A stretch of DNA of 64,000 bases, from assembly GCF_020539485.1 (NCBI RefSeq), contig NZ_JACDXU010000001.1, positions 1,426,001 through 1,490,000 of the forward strand, read 5' to 3'. The position numbers were made by a program, and so were the translations under genes. This stretch comes from Fulverythrobacter ferritrahens (GTDB lineage Bacteria; Pseudomonadota; Alphaproteobacteria; Sphingomonadales; Sphingomonadaceae). Under the pieces are notes generated by a model that had not been told where the DNA came from, made no database searches, and worked only from the letters and a program-made list of their open reading frames with translations. Positions 18,027 to 27,049 of the stretch are shown here, piece after piece. Positions within the stretch are counted from its first letter, which is position 1. Each line of letters opens with the position of its first letter.

Positions 18027-18962
18027 TTACCGCGCCTCGATCACCCATCCGCTGTCAGCCTTGCGCACCTTGACGCCCAGCAGCGGCCCAAGACTGGCAG
18101 GATCCTGCCGCACCGGCTCAAGCAGCAGGCTGCCCGAAACACGGCGCTGCGCCCCACCGGGCGCCACGCTGAAGGAAACGCCGGTAGCACGGCTGAGATC
18201 AGCGGCCACAACCTCCAGCGCTGCGTCCTGAAACGTCAGGCGCCCTTCGCTCCATTCGCCTACCAGCGAGGGGGCGATCGTATCGAGTTTATACTCGGCC
18301 GAGCCTGCCACATTGGTCAGCACATGGCCCGGATCGACGCGGACATTCTGCGTGCGTGGATTGAACGCGACGGCGCCTTCCGACACAGCCACGGTGGTCA
18401 GATCGCCGCTCAGCTTGACGTCGAATATAGTTCCCAGATCGACCAGTTCATTCCCGCCCACATCGACGCGGAACGGTTTCGCATCGTCATGGCGAATCGT
18501 GAACAGTGCCTGCCCCGCCTCGAGTTCGGCGAAACGCGGATCGCGATGGTCGAGTTCGATCCGGCTACCGCCTGCCAGCAGGACCGTGCTTCCATCGTCG
18601 AGTGCAATCATGCGCGTCTCGCCAGGTGCGGTCTCAACCACATAGGCGCCCGGCTGCATCTGCCACAAGCCGACAGCGCCGAGTGCTGCTACCGACGCGG
18701 CCAGTGCCCCGATAAACCAGCGACGACGCACAATGCCCGGCGCAGGATCGTCATTTGCGGCGGCCATTGGGGTAGCGGACTGCAACGTTCTCAACGCGTC
18801 GGTCGCGTCGGCGGCAGCGGCCATCACCAGATCATAAGCTTCGGCATGGGCAGGGTCGATGCTGAGCCACGCAGTAAAGCCATCCCAGTCCTCGAAGGTG
18901 GGATCAGCCGTGCGCGCGGCCCAGGCAGCGGCCTGGTCCAGAATTCGATCATCAAACGCCAT
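18027..18962 (-). CDS. FecR-type anti-sigma factor/signal transducer
   Basis: A 311-residue single-pass inner-membrane protein. The cytoplasmic N-terminal DUF4880-type segment (ILDQAAAWAARTADPTFEDWDGFTAWL) binds the sigma factor. A transmembrane helix (WFIGALAASVAALGAVGLW, about 85-105) is followed by the periplasmic FecR domain (GETRMIALDDGSTVLLAGGS) and a C-terminal STN-like region that meets the receptor. The start at 18962 is chosen because AGGAG lies eight bases upstream; an alternative ATG at 19004 overlaps the sigma-factor stop (ATGA) and would add 14 residues, so coupling from there is possible. Confidence 0.9.
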   Translation of the reverse strand: MAFDDRILDQAAAWAARTADPTFEDWDGFTAWLSIDPAHAEAYDLVMAAAADATDALRTLQSATPMAAANDDPAPGIVRRRWFIGALAASVAALGAVGLWQMQPGAYVVETAPGETRMIALDDGSTVLLAGGSRIELDHRDPRFAELEAGQALFTIRHDDAKPFRVDVGGNELVDLGTIFDVKLSGDLTTVAVSEGAVAFNPRTQNVRVDPGHVLTNVAGSAEYKLDTIAPSLVGEWSEGRLTFQDAALEVVAADLSRATGVSFSVAPGGAQRRVSGSLLLEPVRQDPASLGPLLGVKVRKADSGWVIEAR

Positions 18963-19000
18963 GATTGGTGTCTCCTGGAATACAGACGGAGACGACCGCT

Positions 19001-19528
19001 TCATTCCTCATCAATTTTTTCCTTCAGTCGTGCCAGCGCGCGATAAGCAGAGCGAAGATCGTTCTCCACCGTACTCAGGCTCACACCGAATTCCTCCGCC
19101 ACCTGACGCTGGGGAATGCCGTCCACCCTGTGCCTGCGGAATATCGCGGATTGCCTTTCGCCGAGGGCGGCAAGCGTTTCCGCGACCATGCGGGCCTGCT
19201 GGCGGGCAATGATCGCGCGATCAGGCGAAGGTGCGTCCGACACGCCGGGAACCGCGCCCCCGGTGGCATCGACCCAGTCCTTCTCCCGCTTTTCCGCCTG
19301 CCTTGCGGATCGATAGCGATCGATCATCAGCAGGTCCGCCGTGCGGAACAGATAGGACATGGGCGAGGAAATCGGTCCCGTCTGGGCCGCGCTGATCTTC
19401 AGCCACACTTCATGCAGCATATCTTCCGCGCTCTCGCCCGCGCCGCGCGCTGCGAAGAAGCGCAACAGGCGCTCGCGATTTTCGAGGAACGTCGCCTCGA
19501 GACCTGAAGGATGGCCAGATGCCGACAA
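19001..19528 (-). CDS. ECF sigma factor, FecI type
   Basis: A 175-residue extracytoplasmic-function sigma factor. Region 2 is LRFFAARGAGESAEDMLHEVWLKI and the following LFRTADLLMIDRYRS (about 20-75). Region 4 is LAALGERQSAIFRRHRVDGIPQRQVAEEFGVSLSTVENDLRSAYRAL (about 120-167), with its helix-turn-helix. An in-frame stop sits three codons before the TTG at 19528 and no ATG precedes the conserved core, so TTG is the most likely start. It should be held inactive by the adjacent FecR protein and released when the STN receptor binds ligand, driving the receptor gene. Confidence 0.92.
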   Translation of the reverse strand: MSASGHPSGLEATFLENRERLLRFFAARGAGESAEDMLHEVWLKISAAQTGPISSPMSYLFRTADLLMIDRYRSARQAEKREKDWVDATGGAVPGVSDAPSPDRAIIARQQARMVAETLAALGERQSAIFRRHRVDGIPQRQVAEEFGVSLSTVENDLRSAYRALARLKEKIDEE

Positions 19529-19631
19529 GTAATATCACCACGGTTAGTGCGAAGCGCCGCATATAGGTTCATCGGGGATGAGAGGAAAGCGCAGGCTTAC
19601 CCCACGCGAAAATCCCTTATCCCGAACGGAC

Positions 19632-20768
19632 CTATCCCCCGCATCCCGGGCGGGAGGCTGCGAATTTCCGGTCGCGTCCATAGACGTCGGGAAGAATTCT
19701 CGCCCCTCCCTCCCCGTCGCTGACCGCAGTGAAATAGGCCACGTAGATCGGAATCGGGCGGGCGAGATTGATCACGGTGGATTCGCGGGATGCGACGATC
19801 GCGTCCACTTCCTCCCGCGTCTTCACGCCTTCCAGCAGCGTCGCCGCATAGCCGATCGCATCCTCGGTGCGGATGCAGCCATGGCTGAAGGCCCGCACAT
19901 CGCGCTCGAACAGGCTCTTGCTGGGCGTATCGTGCATATAGACGCTGTAGGGATTGGGCATGACCAGCTTCATCTGGCCCAGGGAATTATTCGGCCCGGG
20001 CCGCTGGCGATAACGCCCCCCACCCCAGACATATCCGCGCGCGCGCGCGGTGGATGGGCTCCGGCGAACCAGCGCCCCCACGCTTTCGCGCACGATACTG
20101 GCCGGGATTTCCCACCAGGGATTGAGATTGACGCCAGTGATTGTCGCATTGAACACCGGCGTGGGCGTGGACTTCTTGCCGACGATCACTTTCCACGTGC
20201 CGACCTTCTTTCCCTCCCGCCAGAGCCCGGCCTCGAAGGCGGCGGCGTTGACCAGCACGTGATCTTCCCCGAGCGAGCGCGGCATCCAGCGCCAGCGTTC
20301 CATGTTGCGGGCAATGGCCGAGCGTGCGCTCTGGTCCGTGGCCTGGGCATAGGCCGCGTTGAGCGCGGCATATTCCGGATCGCGCGGACGCATGCTGGCG
20401 AAGAAGGCGTCAAGGGTTCCGGCCTGAAGCGATCCGGCGAGCAGCGCCTCCACATCCACGGCCTTGTCCGTATCCACGATGTTCCAGCCCTTGCGCTCCG
20501 CAGCGGTAGCGCAGCCCAGCAGGTGCATCTTCGCCAGCCTGAGCGCGAGATCATCCGCCGCCTTGGCGATCCCCTCACCGTCAGCCGCGCTCTCCGCCTT
20601 GTCGAGCACAGCGGTTGAAAGCACCGGCAAGGCATCCATGGGCGCCATTGCCACCCAGCGTTTGAGTATTGAGAGATTCGCAGGCGTCCATGCCGAAGGC
20701 TGCGCCATCGCGGGCGAGCCCGCGGCCAGCATTATCACTGCAATCATCGCAAGTACGGCTCGCTTCAT
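19632..20768 (-). CDS. L,D-transpeptidase (YcbB/ErfK-type YkuD domain), exported
   Basis: Cross-links peptidoglycan stem peptides or attaches proteins in the periplasm. The 378-residue product has a signal peptide (MKRAVLAMIAVIMLAAG, cleavage after AMAQ). A helical N-terminal region runs to about 190, and a YkuD catalytic domain ends in SHGCIR with the nucleophile Cys298 and the upstream His of YMHDTPSKSLF. No peptidoglycan-binding LysM or PG_binding_1 domain is evident, unlike Escherichia coli YcbB. The ATG at 20768 has GGAG a few bases upstream; a longer in-frame start is rejected. It is divergent from a second L,D-transpeptidase-like gene at 20846. Confidence 0.88.
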   Translation of the reverse strand: MKRAVLAMIAVIMLAAGSPAMAQPSAWTPANLSILKRWVAMAPMDALPVLSTAVLDKAESAADGEGIAKAADDLALRLAKMHLLGCATAAERKGWNIVDTDKAVDVEALLAGSLQAGTLDAFFASMRPRDPEYAALNAAYAQATDQSARSAIARNMERWRWMPRSLGEDHVLVNAAAFEAGLWREGKKVGTWKVIVGKKSTPTPVFNATITGVNLNPWWEIPASIVRESVGALVRRSPSTARARGYVWGGGRYRQRPGPNNSLGQMKLVMPNPYSVYMHDTPSKSLFERDVRAFSHGCIRTEDAIGYAATLLEGVKTREEVDAIVASRESTVINLARPIPIYVAYFTAVSDGEGGARILPDVYGRDRKFAASRPGCGG

Positions 20769-20845
20769 CGCCACTCCTTTTCGCACGCGTTGCATCGCCT
20801 TACCCGCCGCTTACATCAGGGGAAACGCATATTCGGGATCGCACC

Positions 20846-21445
20846 ATGAATTTCAACCGGCGCCATTTTCTTGGTGCCGCCATTGCCGGAGCAGCAGGAC
20901 TGGCTTCGCCGCGCGCTTTTGCCGCGGTGAAGAACGATACCAGGCCTGATCTGTTGCCCCGTGCCATGGCCGCACTCAACGAACATCACAATTCCATCCT
21001 CCGCCGCGACGTGATCGGCCTTGTCGATTTCTCCCACCATTCGCGCGAACTCCGCTTCCAGATCGTCGATCTGGGCAATGGCCGCGTGCTGGCATCCTAT
21101 CTCGTCGCCCATGGCAGGGGTTCGGACCCGGCGAATAGCGGGTGGGCCACACGCTTTTCCAATCGCCCGGGCTCGCACGCTTCCTCCGAAGGCAGCTTCC
21201 GCACCAGTGATACCTATTACGGCAAGCATGGCAAATCGCGTCGGCTGATCGGGCTCGATCCGCAAAACAACCTCGCTCTGCAACGCGCGATCGTGATCCA
21301 CGGGGCTGACTATGTCGCGCCATCGCTGATCGCCGCGCAAGGCCGTATCGGCCGCAGCCAGGGCTGCTTCGCGCTGGAACGCAAGCTAGTGAACCAAGCA
21401 ATGGACCAGCTCGGCTCGGGCGCGCTGCTGTTCGCTGCAAGCTGA
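20846..21445 (+). CDS. Murein L,D-transpeptidase-family protein with Tat signal
   Basis: A 199-residue protein of the YkuD-related catalytic family (the YkuD_2 group). The N-terminus NRRHFLGAAIAGAAGLA has the twin-arginine pattern, so export through Tat is likely. The catalytic region shows IHGADYV and then GRIGRSQGCFAL with the presumed nucleophile Cys174. It lies 77 bp from the divergent, Sec-exported transpeptidase; the pair likely works on the same peptidoglycan. The start is the ATG immediately before the twin-arginine motif. Confidence 0.82.
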   Translation: MNFNRRHFLGAAIAGAAGLASPRAFAAVKNDTRPDLLPRAMAALNEHHNSILRRDVIGLVDFSHHSRELRFQIVDLGNGRVLASYLVAHGRGSDPANSGWATRFSNRPGSHASSEGSFRTSDTYYGKHGKSRRLIGLDPQNNLALQRAIVIHGADYVAPSLIAAQGRIGRSQGCFALERKLVNQAMDQLGSGALLFAAS

Positions 21446-21465
21446 TCTGCGGATCGGGGGCTCGT

Positions 21466-22047
21466 TCAGCTCCCTTTCCCCCGCGCCAGCAGCTTCGCCC
21501 AGTCGAGCCGCGCCAATGCCACCAGCGCGGCGATCATGGCTAATTGCAGAGCGATGCCCAGAGGGCTCGACAGATTGGCGGCCAGCAGATCCCCGAAAGA
21601 GGATTGCCTGACCTCCTTCGCGCTAAAGGCATAGATGGAATAGGAAACGATCCGTCCGGCGAAGAAGGCGGCCGTGAAGCCCGCCAAGCGCATGCCCGCA
21701 AGGCCCGCCGCCTCGAACAATTGCGCCGAGGGCAAGGGCGAAAGGGCGAACAGGCCCAGCGCCGCAATACCGCCCTTGCGATTACGCTCGAACGCCTCCC
21801 GCGCGGCGGCCAGATTGGCGCGCGTCTTTTCCGACACGTGCCTGCCCAGCAGGCGGAAGGCATGGGCCAGCAGGAACCGGCCCGATGCCGCGGCCAGTGC
21901 CCCCACAAGAATGATGGCGGGCACCGGCAAGTCCGAATTGAGCCCATAAAGGACGATGATCGACCACGTCGGCGGCCCGAAGGCCGGCATGAGGTTCACC
22001 CCGAAGACGATCCCGAACAGGATCAGATAGGGGATCAGCCCGTCCAT
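21466..22047 (-). CDS. Polytopic membrane protein, VTT/DedA-like
   Basis: A 193-residue inner-membrane protein with about five hydrophobic segments. The segment LSPLPSAQLFEAAGLAGMRLAGFTAAFFAGR resembles the VTT (SNARE-associated/DedA) core, where a small-residue loop precedes a membrane helix. Family assignment is tentative. It starts seven bases after the stop of the duplicated CxxxC protein on the same strand, so it looks like the last gene of the minus-strand unit that begins with the TonB receptor at 29560. It may be involved in phospholipid or small-molecule movement, but nothing in the sequence proves this. Confidence 0.6.
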   Translation of the reverse strand: MDGLIPYLILFGIVFGVNLMPAFGPPTWSIIVLYGLNSDLPVPAIILVGALAAASGRFLLAHAFRLLGRHVSEKTRANLAAAREAFERNRKGGIAALGLFALSPLPSAQLFEAAGLAGMRLAGFTAAFFAGRIVSYSIYAFSAKEVRQSSFGDLLAANLSSPLGIALQLAMIAALVALARLDWAKLLARGKGS

Positions 22048-22054
22048 GCAGGCT

Positions 22055-23836
22055 TTATTGGCGCGGTTTCATCCCATAGGGAAGTTCGGAATTGAAGGCC
22101 TCCACTCGCTCGATCTTGCCATTCCTGAAGCGGAACAGCTCGACCACCTGGAAGCTGTGCGGATAAGTGCCCGCAGCCCCGCCGACAGCCGGGAAATCCT
22201 CGAACGTACGATAGACGATCAGCCCGCGCTTTTCGTCCACGGCCAGCACTTCCCGATCGCGCACCTGCTCAAGGCTGCTCAGCACCGGGCCGCCAAAGGG
22301 CGATACGCAATCGCCCACATCCTGCCCGTTCACCGCCCAGCGGCATTCGGCGGAGACGCCCGCAGGAGCCTTTGCCCCCTTGGGGTTCATCGCCTTGTAG
22401 AATGCCTCCGTCGCCGCGCGCATCGCCTTGGCGGGCGTGCGCTCAGCCGGGGCGAGTTCCGGGAAGGACGGCCCGCCATTGGGCTCTGCATAGGGCGGGC
22501 CATATTCCTTGCGGCGGATCAGCACATCGATGGAGCCGACCTTCTTGCCGTCATAGGCGACGGTGAACGCCCCCCAGGCGGGCTGGCCGTGCTCCTCGAT
22601 CCGGCCGATCCACACGCCCTTGCCCGCCTTGGCATCGGCAATGACCAGCGGATTGGGATCGACCATGCTGACCCCGGCCCAGATCCCCTCGCCCACGCGG
22701 ATACCCACGCTGTTCTCGGCATAACCCACCTTGGGTGCCCAGTTCACATCGCGCCATTTATTGCCCGCGAAGCTGGCCACGACCTGCCGCGTCGTCTGAT
22801 CGACGCAGGCATCGTCGCATTCGGAAGGCTTGGGCGCATAGGCCGGCATTTTCGAATCCGGCCGCCAGAACGGGTTGTTCTTGAAATAGGGGACGTAAGT
22901 GAACACCGCCTCGATCCGCTGGATTTCGGCATTCTTTATGCGGAACGCTTCCAGCAGAGTGATCGAGTTGGGCCATTTGAGCGCGGTCTTCATTTCGCGC
23001 CCGTTGGTCAGCAGATAGCGGTCCCATTCATTGGCATGGTCGAAGAAGCCGCGCCCCACCACGACCCCACGCTCCTCGTCCACGATGAAGAAATCGCGGC
23101 GGACGCGCTTGTTGATCCGGTAAATGCCCAGCTCGAATTGCGCGCGGCAGCCCGAAGCGAGCGCAGCGGCGTTTCCGCCCGGGTCGCCCGGAGTGGGCGC
23201 AGTGGTGGAAATCCCGTTCTCCAGCCGCCCGCAATCGTCGGAAAAAGGCGCGAAGACCTGCCCGTCATTCACTTCCACCGTATCGAAATAGGCATCGGCA
23301 ATCGCCAGCATCCGCTCACGCGAGCGGCGCTGTTCGGGCGGCAGTATCTCGTTGAATTCCGGATCGTGAACCATCTTGCTCACGTCACCGAAGGGTGCGG
23401 GAAGGCCGCTCTTGCGGTGGACGACGCTTTCCACTTCGTCGATCTTGCCATCCTTCACATGGATGCGCACGGCATAGATGGCGGGCGCGCCGTTTTCCTT
23501 CACCGAGCCGAACCAGGCGGCATTGCCGGTCACCTTGTCCGCCAGTTCCAGGCCGACCTGATCGACGGCGGTAACGGTTTTCCACAGGCCCTGCCCCACC
23601 TTGATGGGCACGTTGTTCTCGGTGAACATCACATTCGCCGCGAAGGGCGCCCCGGAGGGGTCTTTGGCCGCCAGAGCCGCCATGTGATCGCGCAGCAGGC
23701 CGATCAGGCAGTCCCGCTCGCACGAGCGGTCGGGCACCGCGCTTTCTTCGCCCGCAGCCTGCGCAAAGGCGGGAGCGGCAGGCAAAAGGGCGGCCGATGC
23801 GGCCAAGGCCGCCAGCATGGTCCGGTGAAAACGCAT
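22055..23836 (-). CDS. Secreted protein with two DUF8021-like CxxxC repeats
   Basis: A 593-residue exported protein (signal peptide ends near AFAQ, residue 26). It is an internal duplication: repeat 1 (about 39-285) and repeat 2 (about 340-593) each begin with CxxxC (Cys39/Cys43 and Cys340/Cys344). Each continues with a TENN/AENS-containing strand, a G-x-G-x-W motif (GQGLWKT, GEGIWAG), a VDEERG/VDEKRG strand and an R-I/F-R-K/N-x-x-I-x-R-I/V-E-A-F ending. This resembles the DUF8021 family, with no known activity. The last gene of the window is a single-repeat relative. The ATG at 23836 with AGGGGAATTGAGG upstream is the start. It sits between a PQQ dehydrogenase gene and a membrane protein gene. 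Confidence 0.75.
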   Translation of the reverse strand: MRFHRTMLAALAASAALLPAAPAFAQAAGEESAVPDRSCERDCLIGLLRDHMAALAAKDPSGAPFAANVMFTENNVPIKVGQGLWKTVTAVDQVGLELADKVTGNAAWFGSVKENGAPAIYAVRIHVKDGKIDEVESVVHRKSGLPAPFGDVSKMVHDPEFNEILPPEQRRSRERMLAIADAYFDTVEVNDGQVFAPFSDDCGRLENGISTTAPTPGDPGGNAAALASGCRAQFELGIYRINKRVRRDFFIVDEERGVVVGRGFFDHANEWDRYLLTNGREMKTALKWPNSITLLEAFRIKNAEIQRIEAVFTYVPYFKNNPFWRPDSKMPAYAPKPSECDDACVDQTTRQVVASFAGNKWRDVNWAPKVGYAENSVGIRVGEGIWAGVSMVDPNPLVIADAKAGKGVWIGRIEEHGQPAWGAFTVAYDGKKVGSIDVLIRRKEYGPPYAEPNGGPSFPELAPAERTPAKAMRAATEAFYKAMNPKGAKAPAGVSAECRWAVNGQDVGDCVSPFGGPVLSSLEQVRDREVLAVDEKRGLIVYRTFEDFPAVGGAAGTYPHSFQVVELFRFRNGKIERVEAFNSELPYGMKPRQ

Positions 23837-23854
23837 CCTCAATTCCCCTGATTA

Positions 23855-25990
23855 TTATTTCCTGCCTGCGGCGGCGTCCTGATAATCCTCATTGGCGCGC
23901 GCGATGAGATAGCTGTGGATCGCATCCACATCCTCCTGCTTCAGCACATCGGCGAAGCTGGCCATGCCCTTCTCGCGATAGATGCCCTTCAGCACGATGT
24001 CGAAGAACAGATCATGCGCTTCCTTGTCCATCCAGCGCAGATCCTTCACGCCGCCGATCGCGTCTTCGCCGTGGCAGCGCACGCAGGTCTGGGCGTAAAG
24101 CTCGCGTCCGCGCGTCACCTGCGCTTCGCTGGCAGTCAGACGCGGCGGCGCGGGAATCTGCGATGGCGGAGGCATCGGCGGCAAGGTCACTCCCTTGGCG
24201 TCCAGCTTGAAGACCAGCAGCTTGGCCGTGGAAGTGCGGAACGGCCCATTCTTGTTGAGATTATAGACGGGCGAACCGCCCCAGCCGGCATTGATGGCGA
24301 TATATTGCTCGCCATCGATCATATAGGTGATCGGGCCAGCGACCGGCGCCTGGTCGATATTCATCTCCCACAGCTTCTTGCCATTGTCCGCGCGGTAGAT
24401 CGCCAGCGTCTTGTTGATCGTGCCCTGCACCAGCAGATTGCCTGCCGTTGAGAGAACCCCGCCCGAGCCGGGAATGCCGTAATCGACGCGCCATTTCTCG
24501 GTCTGGGTCTTCGGGTCCCAGGCCAGCAGATAGCCCTTCTCGCTGGCCACCGCCTCGGCCTGCAACTTCGCCCGCAATTCCTGCTCATTGCCATAGGCCT
24601 GGCCGGAATTGCTGCGCCCCTTGATGTAGCGATAGGCGCCGTCCTCCGCCCGTGCATAGACGGAACCCTGTTCCTGCGCGGAAAAATACATCAGGCCGGT
24701 CAGCGGGCTGTAGCTCATCGGATGCCACGTATGCGCGGCCATCCAGCTGGGGCTCATCAGATGCGGCTTGGTGGTATTATGCGCGCCGGGCTGTAGCACC
24801 GGGCGGCCTGTCTTCATATCGATATGGCTGGCCCATGTATTGACCGAGACATAGGACTTGCCGGAAATCAGCTCGCCCGTCTTGCGGTCGATCACATAGA
24901 AGAACCCGTTCTTGGGCGCCTGCATCGCCACCTTGCGCTGCTTGCCGCCGATCTTCATGTCGGCCAGCACGATGGGCTGCGTGCAGGTGTAATCCCAGTC
25001 CTCTTCGGGCACCATCTGATAGTGCCACTTGTACTCGCCCGTGGTCGCGCTCACCGCCACCATGGAGCAGAGGAACAGATTGTCGCCCTTCCCCTCGCTG
25101 CGGAAGTGCCACATATGCGGCGCGCCATTGCCGGTGCCGATATAGACCGTATCCAGTTCCGGATCGTAAGCGAAGGCATCCCAGGCATTGCCGCCCGCGC
25201 CTGCTTCCCAGAACTTGCCGAACCAGGTCGGCTGGGCGATCTTCATCGCACTGTCGGAAGCCTCGCCATCCGGGCCCTTGGCCGGATCGGTGGGGACGAT
25301 GTAGAATTTCCAGAGCTTCTTGCCCGTTTCAGCATCCCATGCGGTGACGAAGCCGCGCGAGCCGTAATCCGCGCCGCCATTGCCGATCACCACCTTGCCG
25401 TCATAGACACGCGGGGCGCCGGTGATCGAATATTCCTGCCCTTCCGGGAAGGTCTGGCTGGACCAGATTTCGTGCCCGTCCTTCGCGTCGATGGCGATCA
25501 GGCGGCCGTCCAGCGCACCGATATAGATCTTGCCGTTCCAGGCAGCGATGCCCCGCGCGGAAGGGCCGCAGCAGGCCAGTCGCGCCCATTCGGGGCCGAC
25601 CTTGGGATCGTAGGTCCACAGCTTGCGCCCGGTCTTCCCGTCATAGGCAGTGACGACGTTGTAGATGCTTTCGTTATAAAGCACCCCGTCCACCACCAGC
25701 GGGCTGGCCTGCACCCCGCGATAGGTTTCCAGATCATCATACCAGGCAAGGCCGAGGCGCTGCACATTGCCGTCATTGATCTGCGTGAGCGGAGAGAAGC
25801 GCTGCTCGTCCCAGGTGCGGCTATAGCTCATCCAGTCGCCGACATTGGCTTCGGAATCGGCATTGCGCAGCCTTTTGCCATCGACCGGGCCGGCACTGAC
25901 AGAGGCGGTCTGGAAGGTCAGCGCAGCAGCACAGCCGAACAGCAGCCCCATCCGGGGGAACAGGCCAAGCATCCTGGCAGAGGTGTTCAT
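23855..25990 (-). CDS. PQQ-dependent quinohemoprotein alcohol dehydrogenase
   Basis: A 711-residue periplasmic type II quinohemoprotein alcohol dehydrogenase that oxidises an alcohol and passes electrons via PQQ to haem c. After a signal peptide comes an eight-bladed propeller with the vicinal disulphide Cys140-Cys141 over PQQ, and Asp333 in EEDWDYT as the likely catalytic base. A linker leads to a C-terminal cytochrome c domain, CVRCH (Cys636, Cys639, His640). The residue two after the Asp is Thr, not Asp, which points to a Ca-type rather than lanthanide-type site. The ATG at 25990 overlaps the hydrolase stop (ATGA). A close paralogue lies at 34142. Confidence 0.92.
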   Translation of the reverse strand: MNTSARMLGLFPRMGLLFGCAAALTFQTASVSAGPVDGKRLRNADSEANVGDWMSYSRTWDEQRFSPLTQINDGNVQRLGLAWYDDLETYRGVQASPLVVDGVLYNESIYNVVTAYDGKTGRKLWTYDPKVGPEWARLACCGPSARGIAAWNGKIYIGALDGRLIAIDAKDGHEIWSSQTFPEGQEYSITGAPRVYDGKVVIGNGGADYGSRGFVTAWDAETGKKLWKFYIVPTDPAKGPDGEASDSAMKIAQPTWFGKFWEAGAGGNAWDAFAYDPELDTVYIGTGNGAPHMWHFRSEGKGDNLFLCSMVAVSATTGEYKWHYQMVPEEDWDYTCTQPIVLADMKIGGKQRKVAMQAPKNGFFYVIDRKTGELISGKSYVSVNTWASHIDMKTGRPVLQPGAHNTTKPHLMSPSWMAAHTWHPMSYSPLTGLMYFSAQEQGSVYARAEDGAYRYIKGRSNSGQAYGNEQELRAKLQAEAVASEKGYLLAWDPKTQTEKWRVDYGIPGSGGVLSTAGNLLVQGTINKTLAIYRADNGKKLWEMNIDQAPVAGPITYMIDGEQYIAINAGWGGSPVYNLNKNGPFRTSTAKLLVFKLDAKGVTLPPMPPPSQIPAPPRLTASEAQVTRGRELYAQTCVRCHGEDAIGGVKDLRWMDKEAHDLFFDIVLKGIYREKGMASFADVLKQEDVDAIHSYLIARANEDYQDAAAGRK

Positions 25991-27003
25991 TGCGCGCGCC
26001 GGGGCGGCTGGGTGGCGAGCGTCAGATTCTTGCGTTCGATCGTCCATTCGGAATCGCGGCACAATGTGCAATCCTCTCCTGCGAACCAGCGGCCCGCGAG
26101 TTCATCCCCGCGCAACTGCCAGTCGAGCCAGGCGAGTACGGCTTGTGCCGCTTTCCCGCCATTGGGTTCATTATATGTGCCCTCGTGCGTAACATCGATA
26201 TTGATGACTGCCGCCGGGACACTGGGCAGATGCCGATAATCGTCCATCCCGTTGGGATAGGCGATATCACTCGGCCCGCCGAGCACGTAGAGGATCGGCA
26301 CATCCACCTTGTCAAGCAGGCTCTTGTCCGCCTTCATCTCGCCCTGCGCGGGCACATCGGGATCGAGGATGCCGCTGTTCATGATCACGAGCGTGGAAAC
26401 ACGCGGATCGCCCGCGAATTTGATCGCCTGTATGCCCCCGCAGGAATAGCCTGAGACGGCCACCTTGTCCGTGGCGATCCTGCCCTTGAACGGGCTGCCA
26501 GCGCGGCGGTTCTCGGCAATGGCCCAGTCGATCGCCTCGCTGAGCTGCGTGGATTTGGTCCTGTCGCGATGCAGGGCCCAATCTTCGGGCTTCATCGCAA
26601 CGCCCGGCCCGCTGAATATTCCGCCCGGCGCGATTACCAGATAGCCGTGGGAGGCAATCTCCAGCAGATGCTGGCGGGAAGACGCCGCATCTTCCGTGCA
26701 GGCCCCGTTGCCGAACACATAGACCGGCATTTTCCGATTGCCGAGCGCCGAAAGATCGGCCGGTTGATAGACGGTCTGGCCCGGCAGGCTGGCGAGCTGG
26801 TGCTTGATCGGGCGATAGGGGCCGGTGCCCGTGCTGTCGGGCCTGGCACCATCGATCATGAACTGCGCCGCAGCCTGAGCCGCGAGATCGGCCACCACCG
26901 GATTTTCCGGTGGCGTGCCTTGCGCCGATGCCACTCCAGCCATGGCCAGAGCGGCAAGAGCGAGAGGCAGAGCCGTCCACGAACTGCACATATTGCGTTT
27001 CAT
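25987..27003 (-). CDS. Secreted alpha/beta hydrolase
   Basis: A 338-residue exported hydrolase. It has a signal peptide (cleavage after GVASAQ, about residue 28) and the nucleophile elbow GYSCGG with Ser187. An upstream VIAPGGIF oxyanion-type strand and a late segment with INIDVTHEGTY can supply the catalytic His. The style is of dienelactone hydrolase/chlorophyllase-like enzymes. It lies between the TonB receptor and the PQQ dehydrogenase, sharing a four-base overlap with the latter, so it probably hydrolyses an ester or a beta-diketone produced in the same pathway. Substrate unknown. Confidence 0.82.
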   Translation of the reverse strand: MKRNMCSSWTALPLALAALAMAGVASAQGTPPENPVVADLAAQAAAQFMIDGARPDSTGTGPYRPIKHQLASLPGQTVYQPADLSALGNRKMPVYVFGNGACTEDAASSRQHLLEIASHGYLVIAPGGIFSGPGVAMKPEDWALHRDRTKSTQLSEAIDWAIAENRRAGSPFKGRIATDKVAVSGYSCGGIQAIKFAGDPRVSTLVIMNSGILDPDVPAQGEMKADKSLLDKVDVPILYVLGGPSDIAYPNGMDDYRHLPSVPAAVINIDVTHEGTYNEPNGGKAAQAVLAWLDWQLRGDELAGRWFAGEDCTLCRDSEWTIERKNLTLATQPPRRAQ

Positions 27004-27049
27004 TGTCCGGCTCCCCCTCTGCGCTCTTGTTATCGCACCTTTATCCCGA

